From the NCBI RefSeq assembly GCF_013181195.1, contig NZ_SMZP01000007.1, positions 310,001-374,000 on the forward strand: 64,000 nucleotides of DNA, given 5' to 3'. Both the position numbers and the translations under genes were made by a program. This stretch comes from Caulobacter sp. RHG1 (GTDB lineage Bacteria; Pseudomonadota; Alphaproteobacteria; Caulobacterales; Caulobacteraceae). Position 1 is the first letter of the stretch; the number at the start of each line of letters is the position of its first letter. Positions 9,360-17,616 of the stretch are shown in pieces. The notes under the pieces are model-generated. The model worked only from the letters and a program-made list of their open reading frames with translations, searched no databases and was not told where the DNA came from.

Positions 9360-9863
9360 ATGCGCCGCTCGCTCTTGCTCAGCTTAGGCATCCTTGCGGC
9401 GGCCTTTGCCGCCGCATTCGGCATGCAGCAGGTACAGGCAAGCCTAGTCGTTCCCGTAGTCGCCGTGGCGCTATTCGTCCTCGTGGGAGCCCACCTCGCC
9501 CTCTTTCGGTATCTCGTCGGCTCGCTGAGCGAAAAGCTGACACCCGACCGGCTTCGCAAGAACCTTCTCTGGTTCATCGCCTTCGTCCTGCTGATCATCG
9601 CGATCTATGCTGGCCTCTACACCGACTTTGGCCTGAAGGCCGGCGACACGCAGGTCACCGACCTCGGCAGTTGCCTGTACTTTTCGGTGATCGTCTGGAC
9701 GACGGTCGGGTTTGGCGACATCACGCCGGCGACACCGCTCGCGCGCACATTCGCGGCGCTGGAAGCCCTGAATGGCGCTCTGGTTATGGCCCTGTTCGTG
9801 GCCACCCTCATCCCAACGATCCAGGCGCTGATCAAAGCGGCGAACACTAAGCCCGAGGCCTGA
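9360..9863 (+). CDS. Two-pore-helix K+ channel-like membrane protein
   Basis: This is an inner-membrane ion channel of the Ion_trans_2 type, 167 residues. Two hydrophobic helices (about 4-22 and 28-48) precede a classic pore unit: helix 70-88, pore loop with selectivity filter TTVGFGD (114-120), then helix 123-148. The TVGFGD filter is the K+-selective signature. No RCK nucleotide-binding domain is attached, so gating must come from elsewhere, perhaps from the unknown protein encoded 3 bases upstream. A GC-rich hairpin follows. It could be a housekeeping channel, but the setting beside a STAND-like nuclease makes an effector role possible. Confidence 0.8.
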   Translation: MRRSLLLSLGILAAAFAAAFGMQQVQASLVVPVVAVALFVLVGAHLALFRYLVGSLSEKLTPDRLRKNLLWFIAFVLLIIAIYAGLYTDFGLKAGDTQVTDLGSCLYFSVIVWTTVGFGDITPATPLARTFAALEALNGALVMALFVATLIPTIQALIKAANTKPEA

Positions 9864-9882
9864 CCAAGGCCGCCTCGCGCAT

Positions 9883-9908
9883 GGCCTTCCCCCAGGCGGG
9901 GGGAGGCC
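9883..9908 (+). terminator. Hairpin after the channel gene
   Basis: Arms GGCCTTCCCCC and GGGGGGAGGCC (one G-T pair) enclose a 4-base loop, 20 bases after the channel stop. There is no U-tract, so this is a likely but not certain terminator. Confidence 0.45.
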
Positions 9909-10147
9909 CCCTTCCCGGAACGAGAAACGTACGCGCCCTTTCCGCGCGCCATCGAATTTCTGAGCGCCAGGCGAACCTGCCCTACCCCGCTGGAACAAGT
10001 TGGCGATCGATGGTATTGCTAATGGCAGGCCGTCTCGCCTGACCTGTCGCCGGGTCAAAGTGGACATCTACCCTAGTGCTGCTCGTCGCCCTCTTTCCTT
10101 GGGTCGATGCGTAATCGGCGAACTCGATCCGCGTAAAGAGGCCCGAC

Positions 10148-10756
10148 ATGCCACTCATTCAACTCGATGAATCCGTTCAAAAACAACTGAAACGCCGCGT
10201 CAAAGATCAGGTCGACGCGCGTTCGGCTCATCTTACCGAAGCCCTGGCCGCGGCTCAGGGCTTCAGGTCCAATGCCGCCCTGCGCGCGAAACTCGAAGAC
10301 GAACCCGACGCCCACTACGTCCGGTTCGATGAGGAGGCCTTCTTCCTTCGCCTGGAGGCGCTCTCGCCGCAAACGCCCCGCACCACGATCGACGTCAGCC
10401 CACTGGCCTTCAAGCCGGTCGGCCATGCGCTTCGCTACGTTCCGGGGATGCTTGAAGACCCGCACCTGACGCTACTGGAGTGGAACCCGTTCTTCGTGCG
10501 CTTCCGCTTCACTGGTCTGGCCCAGGAGGTGACGGTCAGTATCCTGATCAAGGGCCTCAACCTGGTCGAGTTCAGGCGCTCGCACGCGATCAAGGCGCCC
10601 GGTCAATTGGATTTCTACAATCCCAGCCGGCTGCACGACGATGACAACGCCTACTGCATGCATCGCGCCGTCGAGAGCCTGGCTTCGTACTACCGCAGCG
10701 CCGTCAAAGCCGGTCACACGCCGCAGGAAACCTGGCTGAAGCCCGTGTGGGCTTAA
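10148..10756 (+). CDS. Unknown protein with an N-terminal helical motif
   Basis: This 202-residue protein is not recognised. The first 60 residues are a basic amphipathic helix followed by RSAHLTEALAAAQGFRSNAA. This resembles the short helix-turn-helix-like modules seen at the ends of some mobile-element and phage-related proteins that read roughly as SHxEAL-AxxxGFRS. The remainder mixes beta strands and Trp/Phe-rich segments (LTLLEWNPFFVRFRF). No membrane segments are present. The start has a GAGG ribosome-binding site. It sits alone between the channel pair and the STAND-like gene and shares its direction, so it may belong to the same accessory module. Confidence 0.6.
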   Translation: MPLIQLDESVQKQLKRRVKDQVDARSAHLTEALAAAQGFRSNAALRAKLEDEPDAHYVRFDEEAFFLRLEALSPQTPRTTIDVSPLAFKPVGHALRYVPGMLEDPHLTLLEWNPFFVRFRFTGLAQEVTVSILIKGLNLVEFRRSHAIKAPGQLDFYNPSRLHDDDNAYCMHRAVESLASYYRSAVKAGHTPQETWLKPVWA

Positions 10757-10925
10757 AGGCTACGACGCCCAGCCTCGCTCGATTTCGGTCGGGCCGGGCC
10801 TGGGCGTCACGCCAACCGGCGCCAATTGAGCACGCCTTCGAACGCTACTCCTGGGTTGCGCCAACAGCGCAGCTCGACTTTGCTGTTCCATCACGGGCCG
10901 ATTCACCGGTCGCCGCCAGGTTGGG

Positions 10926-13900
10926 ATGCCCCACCCCGTCATGGACTTTCTCGATAAGCAGATCGCGCCCCCGCGGTCCTGGGACAAGTTCGAGGAGCTG
11001 ACGCGCGCCGTGTTCGCTGAGGCCTGGTCCGATCCAGACGCTCGCCGTCACGGTCGTTCGGGGCAAAAGCAGTACGGCGTCGACGTCTTCGGAAACCCGG
11101 CGAACTCCCCCGGCAAGACGTTCGGCGTCCAGTGCAAGGGCAAGAGCGCAAACTACGGCGCTGTCGCAACCCCCAAAGAGTTCGACGCTGAACTGGCCAA
11201 GGCGGATTTGTTCAGCCCACCGCTCAGCCATTGGACCTTCGTGACGACGGCGCCCGACGACGGGTCTCTCCAACGCCACGCCCAGGCCGTGTCTGACCAG
11301 CGCGTCACCCAAGGCCTCTTCCCGGTGACCGCGTACGGGTGGGAGACAATGCTGTCGCTGATCGCCCTGCAGCCGAATGTGATCAACGCCTTCTATTCTG
11401 AGCATTCCGACGCCCTGCAGCAGATCCTGGCGAGGCTGAAGGACCTCCCCTCAAACCGCCAACTCGCCGACCTCCTAGACGCGATGAAGGTGGCCAAGGC
11501 GCCGGCGACACCGCCAGTTTCGGCTGTGGACTGGGTTGAGGTTCGGTTCGAGGCGCAGCGCGGCCTCGGCCCAGCCCTGATGGGGCGCCCCCTGGGCCCC
11601 GCTGACGTAGCCGCCTGCCCCACCCTGCCCGAGGTGTCGACGCTGCTGGACGATCTGGCTCGTGCAGGCAGCGCCCGCCTGGCCGGGGTCGCCGGCGCCG
11701 GCAAATCGATCTGCGCTCTGCAAACGGCCCACACGCTGCGCGCCCACGGATGGCGTGTCATGCGTCTGCTCGACCCGACCGGCGCCATCCCGTCCTTCAA
11801 CGGCGGCGACGAACGAACGATCTATCTGATCGACGATGCTCATCTCGCCAATCCAGGCCAGCTGCGCGCGCTCGAAGAAGCGACCAACGCCGGGCGCCGG
11901 CTTTTGACGACCCACACCTCGCTGGACGGCAAGACCAGCGCTCCAGGGACCGTCCACCTGGACGCCAAGCGCGCGGTCAAGGTCATCGCGGCCGGCCTTC
12001 GAGCGACGCCGGACCTGACCCTCGCGGCGGTTCAAGCTGCCGATGACCGCGTCGGTGATGGCATTGGGGAGGAGAGGCTCGACCATCGCCTGGAAGCGGC
12101 CGAGGCCGCCGACTTTCCCTGGCAGTTCTGCTTCACCCTGGGCGGCGGCTGGCGCCGAGCCCGGTCGATGGCCGACTCGGCCAGGGCCGCCTCGGCCGAC
12201 CTCGTCCTGGCGGCGGCGGCGGTTCGCCAGCTGGCGTCCCGGGATGCGCCTTGCGCCCCGCCCCAGCTCCAGGCGCTGATTGGCGCCGAGTTACACCCCG
12301 ACCAGGTGAAGACCGCGGTCGCCTGGCTTGTCGGCCAGCGCCTTCTCCTCAGCGAAACGGATCTGCGGTGTCCCCACCAACGGCTCGCCGGCGCGCTACT
12401 GGATCAAATCCTTGACGGCCAGGCAGCCCAGGGCCGCGCCCTGATTGCCCGGTTGATCACCACGGCGCTGACCGACACCGCCTTGCCGCTCGGCGGGTTT
12501 GCCTTGCTGCTGCGAGAGCTGACGTTCGGACGCAGCCACGGACGCTGGAAGTCCCTGATTTCGCCGGACGCGCTCCGCTTTGCGCGATCCCGGGCATGGA
12601 CCGCGGCGGCGACGGCTGAGATTCGAGAAGCCTGCTGGTTTTTCAACGAATCCAGCTCCGCGCTGCCCGACACCGCGACGGACTTCGAGGCGCATCTCGA
12701 CGTTTTCGCAGGCTGGGTCGAATCCGCGCCCGAAGGCGCCTGCTACGCCTTGGGCGCCGTGATTAATCGAGGCTCCGAACGCGAAGGCGTCGCGGCGGCC
12801 CTACGCCAACGGATTTCAGCCGCCAAGATCGCCAATGCGCTCAATGCGGCTCCAGCGCTCTACGCGTCCGAAATCACCGAGCTCATCTCCGCCCTTCGGT
12901 CTTGGGACAACAAGATCTGGACGGGTGAATTCCTTGGCAAGCTGGATCGCAAGCGGTGCTTTGCTCTTGTCTCGTCATGGCCCGCGGACGCCTGGCTTTC
13001 GTCGGCCGCGAGCTACTGTCAGCACCTCTTTTTCGTGGACGAGGCCTTGGGCCTCGACCTGGTCGAAGCCCTCCTCCCCGCGATCGCCGAGAGGGTTCGC
13101 GCCGACCCGCTGTATGCGTTCCATGAGCTCAGCGACATCGTTCGCGACACGCTTCGCGTGCACGATGTTCTTGAGGTCTATGTCGGCAAGCTTGCGCCTA
13201 CCAGGCGCATGAAGCAGCTGGCGCGCCAGCTCTGCCGCAACTGGGATCCCCGTGACCTCGCCGCCAAGCTGTCGCTCAGCACGCCGCGAAACTTCCAGAC
13301 CGCCGCTGGTCTCCTGCTGTTCATGCGAAAGGTCGCGCCCAAGCAGTTCGAAGCAACCGTCCTGGCCATGGATTGGAACGCGGTGGAGGCGACGATCGGC
13401 GATGGCTGGGCAAACGAGATCGGCGACGCTCGGATGCTCCTGGGCGTCGCGTCAGGCCTCCCGGCTGGACATGACGCCGTCAAGGCGATGATCGAGCGCA
13501 ACGAGCCGCGCTACAACTTGCTCTCGCTCCACCTGGCCTACCTCAATCCCGATACGACCATCCGCCATGTCGAAGCTGGCAAGCTGGTGGCGGTCTCGCC
13601 CCACCACAGCGTCGATTGGTTGAAGGCCGCCCTGGTCGCGGCCCGGCTGGCGGCTGCGCGGCCCGACCTTCTAGTCCCCATGCTGGCGCCGCACTACGCG
13701 GCCATGGCCAAAAACCTCGGGCAGGCCAGCCCCTCGTTCTGGAACGACGCTGCGATCCTGCTGGCGCTGATCGCCGAGCACGATCCCGCCGGGCTTTCCC
13801 CCCTATTCGACCAAATGGACCCGGCCCTGGCGGCCATTGCCTGGCGCAACGGCCTGCAGGGGCTCCATGCCTCGCGCCGGGGCAGACGAATGTTCCAGGG

Positions 13901-14054
13901 CAAGGACGTGGTCGCGCTTCTGGTGCACTACGCCCTGGCGCGCCCCGATGCGATCGGGGACCTGGCTCGCACCTTGCGCCGACAGTTCCCCAAGGCCTCG
14001 ACGCCGCCCGCCGACCATCTCGAGCCGTTGGATCTTCGAAAGCTCATCGGGTAG
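10926..14054 (+). CDS. Mrr-like nuclease fused to STAND-type NTPase; candidate anti-phage protein
   Basis: This 1042-residue protein has three visible parts. Residues about 1-160 carry a PD-(D/E)xK restriction-endonuclease-like core: a helix with FEELTRAVF, then GVDVFG (about 50-55) and FGVQCKGK (about 66-73), the D...QxK arrangement of Mrr-type nucleases. Residues about 240-330 are a P-loop ATPase: Walker A GVAGAGKS (about 255-262) and Walker B IYLIDDAH (about 298-305). The remaining 600 or so residues are helical and repeat-like with no recognised domain. Effector nuclease, switch ATPase and long helical sensor is the plan of antiviral STAND (Avs) proteins. An AGG ribosome-binding site precedes the ATG. 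The defence role is inferred. Confidence 0.75.
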   Translation: MPHPVMDFLDKQIAPPRSWDKFEELTRAVFAEAWSDPDARRHGRSGQKQYGVDVFGNPANSPGKTFGVQCKGKSANYGAVATPKEFDAELAKADLFSPPLSHWTFVTTAPDDGSLQRHAQAVSDQRVTQGLFPVTAYGWETMLSLIALQPNVINAFYSEHSDALQQILARLKDLPSNRQLADLLDAMKVAKAPATPPVSAVDWVEVRFEAQRGLGPALMGRPLGPADVAACPTLPEVSTLLDDLARAGSARLAGVAGAGKSICALQTAHTLRAHGWRVMRLLDPTGAIPSFNGGDERTIYLIDDAHLANPGQLRALEEATNAGRRLLTTHTSLDGKTSAPGTVHLDAKRAVKVIAAGLRATPDLTLAAVQAADDRVGDGIGEERLDHRLEAAEAADFPWQFCFTLGGGWRRARSMADSARAASADLVLAAAAVRQLASRDAPCAPPQLQALIGAELHPDQVKTAVAWLVGQRLLLSETDLRCPHQRLAGALLDQILDGQAAQGRALIARLITTALTDTALPLGGFALLLRELTFGRSHGRWKSLISPDALRFARSRAWTAAATAEIREACWFFNESSSALPDTATDFEAHLDVFAGWVESAPEGACYALGAVINRGSEREGVAAALRQRISAAKIANALNAAPALYASEITELISALRSWDNKIWTGEFLGKLDRKRCFALVSSWPADAWLSSAASYCQHLFFVDEALGLDLVEALLPAIAERVRADPLYAFHELSDIVRDTLRVHDVLEVYVGKLAPTRRMKQLARQLCRNWDPRDLAAKLSLSTPRNFQTAAGLLLFMRKVAPKQFEATVLAMDWNAVEATIGDGWANEIGDARMLLGVASGLPAGHDAVKAMIERNEPRYNLLSLHLAYLNPDTTIRHVEAGKLVAVSPHHSVDWLKAALVAARLAAARPDLLVPMLAPHYAAMAKNLGQASPSFWNDAAILLALIAEHDPAGLSPLFDQMDPALAAIAWRNGLQGLHASRRGRRMFQGKDVVALLVHYALARPDAIGDLARTLRRQFPKASTPPADHLEPLDLRKLIG

Positions 14055-14094
14055 CGCGGTCAGCTTGGCGCTGAAAAATTCGAGCGGAAAATTC

Positions 14095-14121
14095 GAGGGA
14101 TGGTTGGCCTGGGCCACGTAT
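14095..14121 (+). promoter_or_regulatory. Predicted ECF promoter for the first DUF411 gene
   Basis: GAGGGA (14095-14100), 16 bases, CGTAT (14117-14121). It fits the shared YGAGGG-N15/16-CGTAH pattern. It lies only about 10 bases before the ATG, so the transcript would be nearly leaderless. Confidence 0.55.
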
Positions 14122-14130
14122 AGCCCAGAC

Positions 14131-14616
14131 ATGAGCACGACCATGACGCCCAAGCCGCAGACCGCCCTCCGACCGAGCCGGCGACTGCTGCTGGCCGCCG
14201 GCTTCATCGGGCTTGCAGGTCCTGCTCTCGCCCAACCGCGAGGGCTGACGGTCTACAAGACCCCCTATTGCGGCTGCTGCACCGGCTGGGTCACGCATAT
14301 GCGCAAGGCCGGCTTCACGCCGACCATTGTCGAGCAAGAAAACCTAGCTCCAATCCGCGCCAAGTTCGGGATTCCCGACAAGCTGGCCTCCTGCCACACC
14401 GCCATGGTCGGCGGCTACGCGCTTGAGGGTCACGTGCCGCCCGCCGACGTCGCGCGCCTTCTGAAGGCGCGTCCCAAGGGCCTGGGTCTTGCCGTGCCTG
14501 GCATGCCAATCGGCTCGCCCGGCATGGAGCAGCCCGGCGGCGCCCGCCAACGGTTCGACACCTTGCTCGTCCTGGACCGGTCGGGACGCACCAAGGTGTT
14601 CGCCAGCCATGCCTGA
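14131..14616 (+). CDS. DUF411 periplasmic metal-binding protein (copy 1)
   Basis: DUF411 proteins are small exported proteins found with copper- and other metal-resistance genes; their chemistry is not established. This copy has 161 residues, a signal peptide with an Arg pair (PSRRLLLAAGFIGLAGPALAQ) and the thioredoxin-like start VYKTPYCGCCTGW with a CxCC cluster. A conserved CHTA segment and the GMPIGSPGME motif follow. The start could also be the ATG at 14143; neither has a ribosome-binding site, which fits a very short leader from the predicted promoter at 14095-14121. A second copy lies at 48936-49409. It sits just after the STAND-like gene and probably marks the return to the metal regulon. 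Confidence 0.82.
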   Translation: MSTTMTPKPQTALRPSRRLLLAAGFIGLAGPALAQPRGLTVYKTPYCGCCTGWVTHMRKAGFTPTIVEQENLAPIRAKFGIPDKLASCHTAMVGGYALEGHVPPADVARLLKARPKGLGLAVPGMPIGSPGMEQPGGARQRFDTLLVLDRSGRTKVFASHA

Positions 14617-14726
14617 GCCCACTGATCGGTCGCTCAACACCTCCACCACAGCCATTAGAAGCTCGACTTGCGCTTCATCGAGGCTTTGCGGAGAGCAAAG
14701 GACGGCAGACCGGTAGAGCGTGTGGC

Positions 14727-14755
14727 GCTCCAACCTATGTTACCCAGGTTGGAGC
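14727..14755. terminator. Hairpin between convergent genes
   Basis: Perfect 10-base arms GCTCCAACCT and AGGTTGGAGC with a 9-base loop lie between the DUF411 stop and the HxlR stop. It probably serves one or both genes as terminator. Confidence 0.5.
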
Positions 14756-14786
14756 TGGCCTCCCCCTGTGCCTTGTAGGGGGCCGG

Positions 14787-15182
14787 TCAGGGGCCAGCCC
14801 TCTCACGCCGAAACGCCATGACGTGCGGCGTGTTCAGCTCGATCCAATCCACAAGCGCGACCACACGCTCCGACACCTGAAGCCCAAGGTCCGTCAGGCT
14901 GTATTCGACATGGGGCGGCACGGTCTCCAGCGCGTGGCGCAATACAAATCCATCCTCCTCCAAGCGCTTTAGAGTCTGGGCCAGCATTTTCTCGCTCACG
15001 CCCGTCGCGCTCCGACGAAGCTCGCTAAAGCGCAGCGTCCTTTCGCGCAGGCTGATCAGGCACAACACCCCCCATAGGCTGCTCACGCTCTTGAGCACCT
15101 CGCGTGAGGGACAGTCCACGGAGAACAACTCTCCCAGCCTCACCTTTTCGGTGAGCGTGTGACGATCTGCTGGCTCATCCAT
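14787..15182 (-). CDS. HxlR-family transcriptional regulator
   Basis: HxlR regulators are winged-helix repressors or activators that often answer reactive electrophiles. This 131-residue protein matches: N-terminal Cys in SVDCPSREVLKSVSSLWGVL, winged-helix core LRFSELRRSATGVSEKMLAQTL, and wing with EYSLTDLG. The cysteine at the start of the domain is the usual redox-sensing residue. A GTG at 15194 in the same frame is an alternative start with an AAGGG ribosome-binding site. It is divergent from the SnoaL-like gene at 15395, and the 200-base gap between them probably holds its operator. It likely controls the downstream SnoaL/dehydrogenase genes. Confidence 0.85.
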   Translation of the reverse strand: MDEPADRHTLTEKVRLGELFSVDCPSREVLKSVSSLWGVLCLISLRERTLRFSELRRSATGVSEKMLAQTLKRLEEDGFVLRHALETVPPHVEYSLTDLGLQVSERVVALVDWIELNTPHVMAFRRERAGP

Positions 15183-15394
15183 ACTCTGCTCCACTGTGAC
15201 CCTTGCCGCTGGTCACTAACCTTTGGGTGCGTACTTACCAATAGAAAGCTCCCGTCCTACCTGTCGATCTTCAGCGGCGCCCCGAACGGGTTGTCGGTTC
15301 GCCAAGCTCGGCCAAGGCGCACGCAGCCCCTGCCGACCTTCACGCTCCGACCGCCTGCAACGCTGACGACGGCATGCAGAAGGAAGACTTCGCC

Positions 15395-15766
15395 ATGAAC
15401 AACAAAAGCCTTGTCCTCAGATACATGGACACCGTCTTCAACAAGCGCGACCTGGCCGAGGCCGAAACCTTCTGGTCAGGCGACATGATCCAGCACAACC
15501 CCGCCATGCCCAATGGCCTGGACGTGCTGCGCGGCTTCATCTCCAGCCCCGAGCCGGGCCCGACCTATGAGGCGGGACTGGCGATGGAGGACGGCGACCG
15601 AGTGATGGTCCACGGCCGCTACACCAACTGGTTTGGCAAGGACATGATCGCCGTCGACATCTTCCGACTGGAAGACGGCAAGGTCGTCGAGCACTGGGAC
15701 GTCATGCAGGAGGAAGTCCCTGCCGAAAAGGCGGTCAGCGGCCGCTCCATGTTCCCCGCCGAATAA
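15395..15766 (+). CDS. SnoaL-like (NTF2-fold) protein
   Basis: This 123-residue cytoplasmic protein of the SnoaL-like polyketide-cyclase/NTF2 fold carries the typical pattern NKRDLAEAETFWSGDMIQHNP and a C-terminal DIFRLEDGKVVEHWDVMQ. Such proteins are small hydrolases, isomerases or binding proteins. The ATG at 15395 is preferred over the in-frame ATG at 15374 because GAAGGAAG lies at the right distance before it. It is divergent from an HxlR regulator and followed by a zinc-less alcohol-dehydrogenase-like gene. This layout is common for electrophile-stress loci. Confidence 0.8.
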   Translation: MNNKSLVLRYMDTVFNKRDLAEAETFWSGDMIQHNPAMPNGLDVLRGFISSPEPGPTYEAGLAMEDGDRVMVHGRYTNWFGKDMIAVDIFRLEDGKVVEHWDVMQEEVPAEKAVSGRSMFPAE

Positions 15767-15836
15767 ACACAGCCTGCCCCCATGCCCTCGCCGCCCCTTG
15801 GGACGGGATCGGCATGTCAGAATGGAATTGAGTAAG

Positions 15837-16844
15837 ATGAAGACGATCCAATTGCGCGCCCCGGGCGGCCTCGACCAACTGGTTATGGTGGACCTTGCCG
15901 ATCCGGGAACACCAGGGCCGGGACAGATCCGGGTGCGTATCCACGCCAGCTCCCTCAACTATCACGATCTTGGCGTGGTGACGGGCAACATGCCTACGGT
16001 GGACGGGCGTATTCCCATGGCCGACGGCGCCGGGGTTGTCGAAGCGATCGGCGACGGCGTCGACGATTTCGCGGTCGGCGATCATGTCGTCTCGACCTTC
16101 TTCCCGACCTGGCTGGATGGCGAGCCGGTGGCGGGCAATTTCGCAACCGTGCCCGGCGACGGCGTGGATGGATATGCGCGCGAGTATGTCGTGACCGAGG
16201 CTAGCGCCTTCACCAAGGCGCCGCGCGGATGGAGCCATGCCGAAGCCTCCACCCTGACCACGGCGGGGCTGACGGTCTGGCGCGCCCTCGTGGCGAATGG
16301 CGGTCTGAAAGCCGGCGAAACCGTCGTGGTTCAGGGAACCGGCGGCGTTTCGGTATTCGCCTTGCAACTGGCCAAGGCGTTGGGCGCAACAGTCATCGCG
16401 ACCTCGTCTTCCGACGAGAAGCTTGAGCGCGCGCGCCTGCTCGGCGCCGACCACCTGATCAACTATCGAAGCCAACCAGAATGGGCCAAGCCGGTCCTGG
16501 AGATCACGGGCGGTCGTGGCGTGGACCACATCGTCGAGGTCGGCGGCCATGGCACTCTGGCCCAATCGATCCAGGCAACCCGGGTGGGCGGCCATATCGC
16601 CCTGATCGGCGTCCTCACCGGCGCGGCCGGCCCTGTTCCGACCGCAGGCCTGACCGTGCGCCAGCAACGCCTGCAGGGCCTCATCGTCGGCAGCCGGCAG
16701 CATCAAAAGGAACTGGTTCGGGCGCTTGACGCCCTCTCCATTCGCCCGGTGATCGATCGCTCCTTCGCGCTTGCCGACATCGCCGAGGCGTTCGCCTTCC
16801 AGCAAAGCGGCGGTCACTTCGGCAAGGTCTGCCTCGAGTACTAA
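15837..16844 (+). CDS. NAD(P)-dependent medium-chain (quinone reductase-like) dehydrogenase
   Basis: This 335-residue zinc-less medium-chain dehydrogenase is related to alkenal or quinone oxidoreductases. The catalytic half starts MKTIQLRAPGG and contains SSLNYHDLGVVTG and PMADGAGVV, without the zinc-ligand cysteines of true alcohol dehydrogenases. The cofactor half has VVVQGTGGVSVFALQLAKALGA, a GxGxxG-type dinucleotide motif. The start is uncertain: ATG at 15837 gives the usual N-terminus, while an in-frame ATG at 15822 adds five residues. It follows the SnoaL-like gene in the same direction and probably detoxifies reactive carbonyls or quinones under HxlR control. Substrate not known. Confidence 0.85.
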   Translation: MKTIQLRAPGGLDQLVMVDLADPGTPGPGQIRVRIHASSLNYHDLGVVTGNMPTVDGRIPMADGAGVVEAIGDGVDDFAVGDHVVSTFFPTWLDGEPVAGNFATVPGDGVDGYAREYVVTEASAFTKAPRGWSHAEASTLTTAGLTVWRALVANGGLKAGETVVVQGTGGVSVFALQLAKALGATVIATSSSDEKLERARLLGADHLINYRSQPEWAKPVLEITGGRGVDHIVEVGGHGTLAQSIQATRVGGHIALIGVLTGAAGPVPTAGLTVRQQRLQGLIVGSRQHQKELVRALDALSIRPVIDRSFALADIAEAFAFQQSGGHFGKVCLEY

Positions 16845-16955
16845 CACCTGACGACTGGCGAGGCGGCGGCGCCGTCTCGCCAGCGTTTCTCGCACGCAGC
16901 ATCGATCGCCAAATACGCTCACCTGACGACACTGTCTTTCTAGAGGAGGCGGACC

Positions 16956-17585
16956 ATGAAATCCAAGCTAGCCAAGGCCTTGCTGGCGGTTGGCGTAATG
17001 CTCAGCCCGACATTCGGGCAGGCTCAGACCCCTGCGAAAACCCAACCCGATCACACCATGTCCATGGCGCCTCACGCAGCGATGGGCGCCGGCGATCAGG
17101 CAAGCGTCGAAGATCTCAAGCGTCAGGTTGCGGCCATCGCCGCGCAGCGTCGCACCGAAACGGCGAACCTGGCCAATTTCGATGATCTGGATTTCAACGT
17201 CTACAGCGGGCAAAAGTGGGACGAGCTCCCCAAGAGCCATGCCGCCGACATCGTCGTCCACATGCCCGATGGGCGCATCACCAAAGGCTTGGCGGCTCAC
17301 ATCGAAGAGCTGAAGCCCATGTTCGTGTTCGCGCCGGACACCCGCATTCGCGAACATCCCATTCGCATCGCGTCCGGCGAATGGACCGCCGTGTCGGGCT
17401 ATGTCGAGGGCACGTTCTCGCGCCCCATGCCGGCCGCGGACGGCAAGACCATCGCGCCCACCAACAAGCCCTTCAAACTGGGCATGGTGACCATCGGCCA
17501 CTGGACCCAAGCCGGTGTGATGGACGAGGAGTGGCTGTACTGGGACAACCAGTCACTGCTCAAGCAAATCGGGCTGGCGCAATAG
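16956..17585 (+). CDS. Exported SnoaL-like protein
   Basis: This 209-residue exported protein has a signal peptide MKSKLAKALLAVGVMLSPTFGQAQ. A His/Met-containing stretch (DHTMSMAPHAAMGAG) comes next and may bind metal. The C-terminal part has the NTF2/SnoaL-like pattern (MPDGRITKGLAAHIEEL, then GMVTIGHWTQAGVMDEEWLYWDN) typical of ester-cyclase-like proteins. It has a strong AGAGGAGG ribosome-binding site. It lies between the dehydrogenase and the DODA dioxygenase, all in one direction, so a shared stress or aromatic-detoxification role is possible. No regulon promoter is seen upstream. Confidence 0.72.
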   Translation: MKSKLAKALLAVGVMLSPTFGQAQTPAKTQPDHTMSMAPHAAMGAGDQASVEDLKRQVAAIAAQRRTETANLANFDDLDFNVYSGQKWDELPKSHAADIVVHMPDGRITKGLAAHIEELKPMFVFAPDTRIREHPIRIASGEWTAVSGYVEGTFSRPMPAADGKTIAPTNKPFKLGMVTIGHWTQAGVMDEEWLYWDNQSLLKQIGLAQ

Positions 17586-17616
17586 TCGATACACCCTCTC
17601 ACGCTCGAGCACGTCC

